DNA of 64,000 nt from Streptomyces sp. NBC_00539 (GTDB lineage: Bacteria > Actinomycetota > Actinomycetes > Streptomycetales > Streptomycetaceae), in contig NZ_CP107811.1 in assembly GCF_036346105.1 (NCBI RefSeq), positions 4,731,501 through 4,795,500 on the forward strand. Direction: 5' to 3'. The position numbers and the translations under genes were made by a program. The notes below the pieces were generated by a model, which was not told where the DNA came from, made no database searches, and was given only the letters and a program-made list of their open reading frames with translations. Below are positions 36,958-44,644 of this stretch, one piece after another; within the stretch, counting starts at the first letter, position 1; each line of letters begins with the position of its first letter.

Positions 36958-38115
36958 CTAGAAATCCTCCGTTTCGTCCGTGAGATGGCGCAGTACGTCC
37001 GTCAGATCCCGGCGGCGCGCGAAGACCGTGCGCTGGCGTTGGGCGCCCGAGCCGTCGCGCAGGAGGGACGCCATGGTCTTGGCCGCGTGGTCGAGGTCGC
37101 CGGCGGCGGCCAGTTCGGGGGCGACCAGGTCGAGCAGGGCCTCCGCCAGGTCGGCTGCGGGGAGTTCCGTGCCCGTGTACGGGTCCAGACCGAAGCCCTC
37201 CAGGCCGTCGTGGGCCGCCCGCCAGCGGGCCAGGCGCAGTACGTCGTCCCGTACGGGTGGATCGGGGCGCTGCTCCGCGACCTCCTGCAGGGCCGTCGCC
37301 ACCAGCGCGCGCGCCAGCACGGCCTGCAGGACGGCTCCGTCGATGTCCGGGGACATGTCGGGCGCCCGGAATTCGAGCGTCGGCCAGTGCCCCGAGGGGC
37401 GCATGTCCCAATAGACCATCTTGGTGTCCAGCGCCGCCCCGGAGCCGAGCAGGGTCTGTACCGAGCGCCGGAAGTGGGCCGTGGACGCGAAGTGCGGGGG
37501 CAGGCCCGCCGAGGGCCAGCCCGACCAGGCCATCGCCCGCCAGCTGGCGTGACCCGTGTCACGGCCGCCCCAGAACGGCGAGTTGGCGGCCAGCGCGATC
37601 AGCGTCGGCAGCCAGGGTCTGACCCGGTTGGACACCGCGACCGCCGTGTCCACGTCGAGGGTGCCTATGTGGATGTGGCGGCCGCAGCTGACCAAGGTGT
37701 CGGTGAGCGCGCCGAACCGGCGGTGCTGCTCGCGCTGGCGCGGCTCGTCGTCGGTCAGGTGCAGCGGACTCTCCACGGCCACGACCGGCGAGGGCGCGGC
37801 CAGCAGCCGGCAGCCGTGGGTGCGGGCCGCACGGCCGAGGGTGCGCCGCAGCGCGGCGAGTTCCGTGCGCAGCGAATCCGCCGAACGGGCGATCGGGGTG
37901 GAGATCTCGACCTGGTAGCGGGTGCCCTCGGCGTGAAGTTCGCCGGGCAGCCCGTCGGCCGTCGCGAGGACGAGCGGGGCGGCCGGGACCACCCGGAAGG
38001 TACGGGCGTCGACGAGGAGGAACTCCTCCTCGACTCCGACGGTGAGGGGGCCGGTGGTGCGCACCGCGTTCTGCTCGGTGCCGGTGCTCGTGGTGCTGTT
38101 GCCAGGTTCGATCAC
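36958..38115 (-). CDS. YbdK-family carboxylate-amine (glutamate-cysteine type) ligase
   Basis: The 385-residue ATP-dependent ligase of the GCS2 family has LTVGVEEEFLLVDARTFRVV (ATP/metal glutamates), RYQVEISTPIA, CGRHIHIGTLDVDTAVAV and MRPSGHWPTLEFRAPDMS. E. coli YbdK has weak glutamate-cysteine ligase activity. Streptomyces makes mycothiol rather than glutathione, so the true substrate is uncertain. The ATG at 38115 precedes a short polar tail. It is monocistronic and ends at a 13-bp hairpin. An 8-bp inverted pair (38125-38132 and 38191-38198) sits in its promoter region. Confidence 0.88.
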   Translation of the reverse strand: MIEPGNSTTSTGTEQNAVRTTGPLTVGVEEEFLLVDARTFRVVPAAPLVLATADGLPGELHAEGTRYQVEISTPIARSADSLRTELAALRRTLGRAARTHGCRLLAAPSPVVAVESPLHLTDDEPRQREQHRRFGALTDTLVSCGRHIHIGTLDVDTAVAVSNRVRPWLPTLIALAANSPFWGGRDTGHASWRAMAWSGWPSAGLPPHFASTAHFRRSVQTLLGSGAALDTKMVYWDMRPSGHWPTLEFRAPDMSPDIDGAVLQAVLARALVATALQEVAEQRPDPPVRDDVLRLARWRAAHDGLEGFGLDPYTGTELPAADLAEALLDLVAPELAAAGDLDHAAKTMASLLRDGSGAQRQRTVFARRRDLTDVLRHLTDETEDF

Positions 38116-38338
38116 TACGCCTCCCTGGACATACGAGTCTTTTCATCATGAGCTGAACACGCGGGGGGTAGCGCACGGCGATTCGGTCAAATGTCCAGTG
38201 AGGATGGCGGGTTACCGGCAAACAACCAGCCGCACCGGGGCCGCGGGGAAGCGGGGGGCGAGCGGGGCGACTGTTGCCGGTGTGTGAACGCCGTGGACGG
38301 GCCGGAGGGAGCCGGCGGGCCGGTGGTTATCATCCGCT

Positions 38339-39607
38339 GTGCCCCATACGACCACGCCCACGCCCACGCGCCCCCGGCGGCGCATATTCGCCGACCTGAC
38401 CCCGCTGCGCACCTCCGTGCACTACCGGCGGCTGTGGGTCGGCGGCACCATCTCGTGGCTCGGGCAGGCGATGACCGCCCTCGCGATCTCGCTCCAGGTC
38501 TACGAGATCACCGGGTCGAACTTCGCCGTCGGGCTCGTCGGACTCTTCGCGCTCCTCCCGCTCGTCGCCTTCGGGCTCTACGCCGGCGCCATCGCCGACA
38601 CCCTGGACCGGCGCAAGCTCGGCCTCCACAGCTCCCTCGGCTCCGCCGGGCTGTCCGTCGCGCTCACCGCGGCCGCGCTGCTCGGCTACCACCGGGTCTG
38701 GTTCCTGTACGCCGTCGTCGCGCTCCAGGCCGTGTGCGGGGCACTCGCCGGGCCGGCGCGGTCCGCCATGATCCCCAGGCTCCTGCCGGCGGAGCAGCTG
38801 CCCGCCGCCAATGCGCTGAACTCCGTGACCATGACCTCCGGGATGATGGTCGGCCCGATGCTGGGCGGGCTGATCGTCGGCTGGTGGGGCTACCAGGCCG
38901 CGTACCTGATCGACGCCGTCACCTTCCTCGCCGCGCTCTACGCGATGTGGCGGCTGCCCTCGATGAAGCCCGACCGCGCCGAGGGCACCCGGGGCCGGGC
39001 CTCCGTCCTCGACGGCCTGCGCTTCCTCGGGACCCGGCCCAACATCCGGATGACCTTCTTCTCCGACATGGCCGCCATGGTGCTGGCGCAGCCCCGGGCG
39101 CTGTTCCCGGCCATCGCCGGGCTCTGGTACGGCGGCGACGCCAAGACGGTCGGCCTGCTGGTGGCCGCGCCCGCCGTGGGGGCGCTGCTGGGCGGGCTGT
39201 TCTCGGGCTGGCAGGGGCGCGTGCGGCGGCACGGGCTGGCGATCCTGATCTCCGTGGCCGGCTGGGGGCTGGCCGTCGCGGTCTTCGGGCTGACCCGGAA
39301 CCTGTGGCTCGGGCTGCTCTTCCTGGCCCTGGCCGGTTGCGCCGACACCGTCTCGATGGTGTTCCGCAGCACCATGATGCAGGCCGCCACCCCGGACGAG
39401 ATGCGGGGCCGCCTCCAGGGCGTCTTCATCGTGGTCGTCGCGGGCGGCCCCCGGCTCGGGGACTTCATCGCGGGCACCGTGGCCGACCTGACCTCCCCCG
39501 CCGTGGCGGTCACGGGCGGAGGACTCGCGTGCGTGCTGGTGCTGGGGCTCCTCGCACTGCGGTGGCGCTGCTTCGCCCGCTACGACGCGCGGTCCCCGCA
39601 GGCCTGA
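38339..39607 (+). CDS. MFS exporter, EntS-like
   Basis: The 422-residue protein has twelve predicted helices. It starts RTSVHYRRLWVGGTISWLGQAMTALAISLQVYEITGS, typical of EntS/TetA-like exporters, with a DTLDRRKLGLHSS loop (motif A equivalent), GPARSAMIPRLLPAEQLPAANAL and RGRLQGVFIVVVAGGPRLGDF. The family exports siderophores, macrolides or related compounds. The GTG at 38339 is chosen; the upstream 223-base gap carries the promoters of this gene and the divergent YbdK gene. No siderophore genes are nearby. Confidence 0.9.
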   Translation: MPHTTTPTPTRPRRRIFADLTPLRTSVHYRRLWVGGTISWLGQAMTALAISLQVYEITGSNFAVGLVGLFALLPLVAFGLYAGAIADTLDRRKLGLHSSLGSAGLSVALTAAALLGYHRVWFLYAVVALQAVCGALAGPARSAMIPRLLPAEQLPAANALNSVTMTSGMMVGPMLGGLIVGWWGYQAAYLIDAVTFLAALYAMWRLPSMKPDRAEGTRGRASVLDGLRFLGTRPNIRMTFFSDMAAMVLAQPRALFPAIAGLWYGGDAKTVGLLVAAPAVGALLGGLFSGWQGRVRRHGLAILISVAGWGLAVAVFGLTRNLWLGLLFLALAGCADTVSMVFRSTMMQAATPDEMRGRLQGVFIVVVAGGPRLGDFIAGTVADLTSPAVAVTGGGLACVLVLGLLALRWRCFARYDARSPQA

Positions 39608-39963
39608 CCGCCGAGCTCGAACCTGAGGCTCGCGGTCTCCTCGTCGGCGGCCGGCCAGTGCTCCACCTCGTGCGGGACGACGTACAGCTCGCCTTGGCCG
39701 AGGACCCCGTCTCCGTCGCGCAGGGGGTGTCCCGGACGCCTTCCGCCTCGAGCCGCAGGGGCGAGCCGCCTTCACCACGACCTGCGAGTCGCTGACCCTG
39801 CTGCCGGGCGGCCACACGCTGGTCGCCGGCGTCGAGGCCATGGTCGTCACCCACCACGACGGCACCGGCCGGATCCGGCTGCTGCCGGCCGGCGACGACA
39901 ACGAGTTCCCGAGCAGATCACCCGTCTGTACACGGCGGACGTGAAGCTGCCGCGCCGCTCCTG
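39608..39963. pseudogene. Decayed coding remnants (cupin-like fragment on minus, unknown fragment on plus)
   Basis: On the minus strand, about 39610-39710 reads GQGELYVVPHEVEHWPAADE with no start, resembling the metal-site end of a small cupin protein. On the plus strand, about 39735-39910 reads DAFRLEPQGRAAFTTTCESL and PGGHTLVAGVEAMVVTHHDG. A one-base shift near 39911 is needed to continue into EQITRLYTADVKLPRRS and a stop at 39961-39963. Neither fragment has a ribosome site or full domain. I read the 372-base gap as a graveyard of two genes; sequencing error is an alternative for the plus-strand shift. Confidence 0.4.
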
Positions 39964-39979
39964 AGGGCGCGAGGCGCTT

Positions 39980-41332
39980 CTAAGGGCGCGACGCCGGGGC
40001 GACCACGCCCCGGGCCACCCCCAGGGCCACCAGGTCCTGGGGGCGGATGCGCAGTTGGTCGGCCGTGGCGGGGGCGGCGGTCGGGGGGCGCTTGAGGATG
40101 GCCGCCGCCAGTTCCGGGGCGATCACGGAGAAGTAGCTGTCCGGGGTGACCCAGGTGTTCCCCGGCGCCGCCAGGGCGAGGGCGCCGCCCGAGCCGCCCT
40201 CGCCGATGAGGAGGGTGGTGACGGGGACGGTGGCGCCGGCCAGCGCCGCGAAGGTGTCCGCGATGGCTGCGCCGGCGCCCGCGTGTTCGGCGGCGGCGTC
40301 GTTGGCCGCGCCGGGGGTGTCGACCAGGGTGAGCACCGGAATGCCGAGCCGGTCGGCCAGGCGGATGACGCGGGCGGCCGTACGGTAGCCCGCCGGGCGG
40401 GTCGCGGTGCCGCACTGGGCTGCGTACGCGACGGGCCGTCCCTCGCGCAGCCCGAACCCGCACAGCATGCCGGGGTCGGTGCCGCCCGCGCGGTCCCCGG
40501 AGAGGGGCAGGCGGAGGGTGAAGTACGCGTCCAGGTACGCCTCGGCGCGCGGGCGGCCGGGGTGCCGGGCCTGCCGGACGGCGTCCCAGCCGGTCTGCGG
40601 CTCCTCCACGCCGGCCAGCGCGGCCGGGGGTGCGACGGGCCCGGCGGGGCGGGGCGCGGTCAGCACGCGGAGCCAGTCCGCCAGGGCGCCGGGCAGCTCG
40701 GGGGCGGGCACCACGGCGTCCACGTGACCGGCGGCGTACTGCCCCTCCGCGGAGTAGGCCGCCGGATCGGCGTCCGCCGGGCGCACCCGGGAGCCCGCGA
40801 AGCCGACCTGCGCCCCCGGCAGCGCGAGGACCACGTCGGCCCCGGCCCCCAGGGTGGCCCACCCGCCGCCGGTGGTGGGGTCGCGCAGGACGGCGAGCTG
40901 GGGGAGCCCCGCGGCCCGGGTCAGTACGCACTGGCGGGCCACGCGCTGGAGTTGGGTCAGCGCGAGCATCCCCTCCTGCATGCGGGAGCCGCCGGTGGCG
41001 ATGAGGGAGACGAGGGGGAGGCGGTGCTCGCGGGCGTACGCGTACGTGGCTTCGAGCCGGTCTCCGGTGCGTTCGCCGAGGGACCCGCCGAGGAAGCCGA
41101 ACTCGAAGGAGATCACGGCCGCTTCGTGACCGCCGATGCGGGCGGTGCCGGTGACGACGGACTCCTGCTCTCCGGTCCGCTCGGCGGCGCGGGCGCGCGA
41201 GTCGTCGTAGCCGGTCCAGCCGAGGGGGCCGTCGGGCGGTGACTCCCGCAGCGGGGCGGGGAGTTCGGCGAAGCTGCCGGGGTCGGTCACGGAGGCGATG
41301 GCCGCGCGGGCCGAGAGCCGGGTCGTCGTCAC
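39980..41332 (-). CDS. Acyl-CoA carboxylase carboxyltransferase, fused beta/alpha type
   Basis: This 450-residue protein combines two crotonase-like carboxyltransferase halves, as in fused AccD/AccA. The N-half contains VISFEFGFLGGSLGERTGDRLEATYAYA, SLIATGGSRMQEGMLAL and LRDPTTGGGWATLGAGADVVLALPGAQVGFAG. The C-half contains RLADRLGIPVLTLVDTPGAANDAAAE and LIGEGGSGGALALAAPGNTWVTPDSYFSVIAPE. It should transfer carboxyl from biotin to acetyl-CoA or another acyl-CoA. There is no zinc finger, and no biotin carboxylase or carrier gene adjoins, so it must use a distant partner. The main Streptomyces ACC uses AccB/AccA2-type subunits, so a secondary role is likely. Confidence 0.85.
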   Translation of the reverse strand: MTTTRLSARAAIASVTDPGSFAELPAPLRESPPDGPLGWTGYDDSRARAAERTGEQESVVTGTARIGGHEAAVISFEFGFLGGSLGERTGDRLEATYAYAREHRLPLVSLIATGGSRMQEGMLALTQLQRVARQCVLTRAAGLPQLAVLRDPTTGGGWATLGAGADVVLALPGAQVGFAGSRVRPADADPAAYSAEGQYAAGHVDAVVPAPELPGALADWLRVLTAPRPAGPVAPPAALAGVEEPQTGWDAVRQARHPGRPRAEAYLDAYFTLRLPLSGDRAGGTDPGMLCGFGLREGRPVAYAAQCGTATRPAGYRTAARVIRLADRLGIPVLTLVDTPGAANDAAAEHAGAGAAIADTFAALAGATVPVTTLLIGEGGSGGALALAAPGNTWVTPDSYFSVIAPELAAAILKRPPTAAPATADQLRIRPQDLVALGVARGVVAPASRP

Positions 41333-41441
41333 GCGGCCAGCCTAGGTCGTGGCGTCAAGGTCCCGCCCGGCCGGCGTTGCTTCGACGATGCTCCCCCGGA
41401 GAGGCGGATCGGGGACGCCCCCGGGGGGCGGGCGGGTGGGC

Positions 41442-42155
41442 TCAGGGGAGCGGGAGGGCGATCTTCACCGCGTAGGCGGCGACGAGTCCGTAGCCGAGGC
41501 GGAAGGTCCATGCGCGGGTGGTGTCGGAGATCCGGCTGCCCGCGAGGGCGGCGAGGGCGACGAGGGTCTGCTGCCAGAGGAGCGAGGCGGCGGCGACGCC
41601 GGCGAGGAAGGCGGCTCCGGCCGCGCCGGTCCGGAGGGTGGCGCCCTGGGCGGTGGTGAGGGCGGCGAAGTAGAGGGCGGTGGTGGGGTTGAGCGCGGTG
41701 AGTCCCACGTACCGTCCGAACGCCCTTGTCGCTGCCGCTGTCCCGGGGTCCCGCGCCTCGATCGCCGGCGGGGTTGAGTGGGGCCCCGGCGCCTCGATCG
41801 CCGTCAAGGCCGGGGGGTCGTCCCGCGTTTCGGAGGGTGGCCGGGGGGAGGTGCGGCGTCGGGAGGGGCGGGATGTGGTGAGGCCGTGGGCGGCGATGGC
41901 CAGGAGGATCAGGGCCGAGGTCAGGCGGACCCAGGCCTCGACGGGGGAGATGTGGGAAGCCGCCCAGGGGCCGACGGCGGTGGCGACGGCGGCGTAGCCG
42001 AGGTCGACCGCCGCGATGCCCGCGGCCGCGGCCACCGCCACCCGGCGGCGGCGCATCGCCTCCTGGATCAGCAGCACGCTCATCGCGCCCATCGGCATCG
42101 CCACGCCCAGGCCTGCGGCGGCTCCGGCGAAGGCCGGAGTCATCAGTTCGCTCAT
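41442..42155 (-). CDS. LysE-family amino acid exporter
   Basis: The 237-residue membrane protein has about six helices. The start FAGAAAGLGVAMPMGAMSVLLIQEAMRR is the LysE/RhtB motif, and YVGLTALNPTTALYFAAL is its second conserved loop. A long hydrophilic insertion (about residues 100-140, Pro/Ser/Arg-rich) sits between the halves, longer than usual. The ATG at 42155 lacks a ribosome site and may be leaderless; an ATG at 42143 is an alternative. It diverges from an Lrp/AsnC regulator 71 bases away, the classic LysE-LysG-like arrangement, so export of a basic or branched amino acid under Lrp control is inferred. Confidence 0.85.
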   Translation of the reverse strand: MSELMTPAFAGAAAGLGVAMPMGAMSVLLIQEAMRRRRVAVAAAAGIAAVDLGYAAVATAVGPWAASHISPVEAWVRLTSALILLAIAAHGLTTSRPSRRRTSPRPPSETRDDPPALTAIEAPGPHSTPPAIEARDPGTAAATRAFGRYVGLTALNPTTALYFAALTTAQGATLRTGAAGAAFLAGVAAASLLWQQTLVALAALAGSRISDTTRAWTFRLGYGLVAAYAVKIALPLP

Positions 42156-42225
42156 GGAGGAGAGGGTTCGGGCCCCGACCCGGCGGAAGGGCGCGAATAT
42201 CGGCTCCGGCTGCGAGAATCGCGGG

Positions 42226-42666
42226 ATGGACCGCCTCGACAGGGAAATCCTCGGGATCCTCCGGGAGGATGCGCGGATCTCGTACCGGGACCTCGGCGTC
42301 CGGGTCGGCCTCAGCGCCAACGCCACCGCCGACCGGGTGCGCCGGATGCGGCGGGACGGGGTGATCCGCGCGTTCACCGTCGTCGTCGACCCGGCCGCCG
42401 ACACCCGGGGAGGGCTGGTCGTCTTCATCGACCTCACGCTCCGCCAGGACACCACCAACGAGCAGTTCGAGCAGCGGGTCGCGAAGCTTCCCGGGATCAC
42501 CGAGGTGGTACACGTGACGGGGGAGTACGACTACCTCGTACGGGCCCGGGCCGCCGACCCCGCCGCCCTCGACGGGCTGCTGCGCCGGCTCAAGCGGGAT
42601 GCCGGGGTGGCCCAGTCCAGCACCCGGATCGCGCTGCGCGCCGCCACCCGGCCCGGCACGGCCTGA
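42226..42666 (+). CDS. Lrp/AsnC-family transcriptional regulator
   Basis: The 146-residue regulator has an N-terminal winged helix (LDREILGILREDARISYRDLGVRVGLSANATADRVRRM) and a C-terminal RAM ligand-binding domain (about 65-140; GITEVVHVTGEYDYLVRARA). Such proteins bind amino acids and form octamers. It diverges from the LysE-type exporter gene and very likely controls it in response to amino acid excess. The ATG at 42226 is the family start, although it has only a weak GCGGG upstream. Confidence 0.93.
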   Translation: MDRLDREILGILREDARISYRDLGVRVGLSANATADRVRRMRRDGVIRAFTVVVDPAADTRGGLVVFIDLTLRQDTTNEQFEQRVAKLPGITEVVHVTGEYDYLVRARAADPAALDGLLRRLKRDAGVAQSSTRIALRAATRPGTA

Positions 42667-42728
42667 TCCGCACGGGGCCCAGAGTCGGGCCGGTGTTCAC
42701 GGGCCCGGCGTTCGCCCGGCCGGACCGG

Positions 42729-43045
42729 TGATCCAGGTTCAGCGGTGTGGAGATACCCCTCTGGGCCCGCTGGGTCCTCCTGGGATCGGCGTGCTCGGCC
42801 TGCTCGGTGCCCACGCGGCCCTGCGCGGGTACCGTACGGCGGCCCCGGGCGGCCCCGGCCGCACGGGCGCCGCGCTCGACGCCGCCGAGTCCCTGCTCGG
42901 TGTGGTGCTGCTGGGCGCGCTCGCCTTCGGGCGGTTCGGCGCCGCCGTGTGCGCCCTGGCGGCGCAGGGGCCGTCCTCGGTACGAAGGCGGTCCGCGCCG
43001 CCAGCCGTCGCCGCGCCGTCGTGGCGAGGCGCCGGGCCGGAGAGA
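42729..43045 (+). pseudogene. Frameshifted small membrane-protein gene (probable)
   Basis: A GTG at 42747 opens MEIPLWARWVLLGSA, a plausible small membrane-protein start. The hydrophobic continuation VLGLLGAHAALRGYRTAA and LLGVVLLGALAFGRFGAAVCAL then lies in the +1-shifted frame from about 42790. The tail GAVLGTKAVRAASRRRAVVARRR lies in the third frame. Two indels would be needed to join them. Each piece keeps good GC-biased codons, so this is a broken gene or assembly error. I do not recognise the family. Together with flanks it fills the 382-base gap (42667-43048). Confidence 0.4.
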
Positions 43046-43048
43046 CGG

Positions 43049-44644
43049 CTAGAGCTCCGACACCCACGTCACCTTCGTCCCCCGCGTCCCCGACTCCGTC
43101 CGTCCGTCGTCGCAGACCGTCAGCCGGACCCGGGAGGGGACCGCGTCGACCTTCACCTCAATGGCGGTGACCCCGGAACGACGGTGGGCCGCCGCCAGGG
43201 CGCCGCGCAGGGCGGAGAGCAGGTCGCCCGCCACCGGCTCGGGCACCAGGGCGTCCACCGCCCCCGTGAAGTGCACCGACGGCTGGAAGCCCAGCAGCAC
43301 CGCCGCGCCGCCCGTCTCGCGCAGCACCCGGCCCCGGAACGTCGTCGGGGCGTCCGTCGGGGGCTGCTGGAGCGCGAAGATCGTGGTGCGGACCTCCTGG
43401 ATGGTGGAGTCCAGTTCGTCCACGGCCCGCCCGAGTTCGGCGCCGACCGTGTCCCCGGTCGCGGCGGACGCCGAGCGCTTCTTCGTGCTCTCCAGCATCA
43501 TCTCCGTCGCGAACAGCCGCTGGACCACCAGGTCGTGCAGGTCGCGCGCGATCCGGTCGCGGTCCTCGTAGACGGCCAGCTGCTCGCGGTCGTGCTGTGC
43601 GTCCGCCAGTACGAGGGCCAGCGCGGCCTGGGAGGCGAACTGGGAGGCCAGCAGCCGGTCCACGGCGTCGTACGGGCGTCCGCCGCGCGCCCGCGGCAGG
43701 GCGAGGGTGCCGATCAGCCGGCCGCCGCTCTGCAGCGGGAGCATCATGCTCGGGCCGAACCGTTCCCGTACGTGGGTGGTCATCCGGGGGTCGGTCGCCG
43801 AGTCCTCTATGAAGACCGCCTCCCCGCCGAGCAGTTGTTCCAGGACCGCCGAGCCGGGGGCGATGGTGGTGCCGACGAGGTCACCGGGGTCGCCGTGCGT
43901 GGAGGCGGCGACGATCTCCATGCCGCCCTCGGGGGTGGGCTGGAGCACCACACCGGCCATCGCGTCCGCCAGCAGCCGGGCCCGGTCCGCCACGCACATC
44001 AGCGCGTCGGCCGCCGGGCGGCCCGCCAGCAGGGTGGTGGTCACCGCGGCGGCGCCCTCGATCCAGCGCTCCCGGCGGCGGGCGGTCTCGTAGAGGCGGG
44101 CGTTGCCGATCGCTATCCCGGCCTGGGAGGCCAGTACGCGCAGCAGGGACAGGTCCTCGTCGGTGAAGCGGCCGCCGCCGCGCTTCTGCGTGAGGTAGAG
44201 GTTCCCGAAGACCTCCGTGTGCACCCGGATGGGTACGCCGAGGAACCCGCGCACCGGGGGGTGCCCGGGCGGCAAGCCGACCGCACGGGGATCCAGGGCC
44301 AGGTCGTCGAGCAGCAGCGGGCGGGGGTCGCTGACGAGCGCGCCGAGCACCCCGGTGCGGCCGTCGGGCAGCCGGGGGATCGCGGCCCGCTGGTCGGCGG
44401 TCAGGCCGGAGGTGAACAGCTCGGTCAGCAGGCCGCGCTCGGGGTCGACGACCCCGAGCGCGGCGTAGCGTGCCGCGCACAGGTCGGCGGCCGAGTCCAC
44501 GAGGTGCTGGAGGGTGCTGCGCAGCTCCAGCTGCGACCCGACGGCGAGCACCGCCTCCAGCAGCACGGGCAGGCTCGCCGGGACCTCTGCGCCGGAGTCC
44601 TGGCCGGACCGGCGTTCCGGGTCGTCGGATACGTGCGGCGTCAT
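43049..44644 (-). CDS. Two-GAF histidine kinase-like sensor with degenerate ATP-binding domain
   Basis: The 531-residue protein has two GAF sensor domains (about 50-190 and 215-360; GNLYLTQKRGGGRFTDEDLSLL, MMLPLQSGGRLIGTLALPRA) as in DevS/DosT. A complete HisKA_3 dimerisation helix follows with its phospho-acceptor His (EDRDRIARDLHDLVVQRLF). The ATPase domain is abnormal: the N-box Asn is missing (ALRGALAAAHRRSG), and LTVCDDG is followed directly by GTRGTKVTWVSEL and the stop, without the usual G1/G2 stretch. It overlaps the stop of the upstream mreB-like gene (ATGA), so both are coupled. A signalling role without autophosphorylation, or with a partner kinase, is inferred. Confidence 0.85.
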   Translation of the reverse strand: MTPHVSDDPERRSGQDSGAEVPASLPVLLEAVLAVGSQLELRSTLQHLVDSAADLCAARYAALGVVDPERGLLTELFTSGLTADQRAAIPRLPDGRTGVLGALVSDPRPLLLDDLALDPRAVGLPPGHPPVRGFLGVPIRVHTEVFGNLYLTQKRGGGRFTDEDLSLLRVLASQAGIAIGNARLYETARRRERWIEGAAAVTTTLLAGRPAADALMCVADRARLLADAMAGVVLQPTPEGGMEIVAASTHGDPGDLVGTTIAPGSAVLEQLLGGEAVFIEDSATDPRMTTHVRERFGPSMMLPLQSGGRLIGTLALPRARGGRPYDAVDRLLASQFASQAALALVLADAQHDREQLAVYEDRDRIARDLHDLVVQRLFATEMMLESTKKRSASAATGDTVGAELGRAVDELDSTIQEVRTTIFALQQPPTDAPTTFRGRVLRETGGAAVLLGFQPSVHFTGAVDALVPEPVAGDLLSALRGALAAAHRRSGVTAIEVKVDAVPSRVRLTVCDDGRTESGTRGTKVTWVSEL

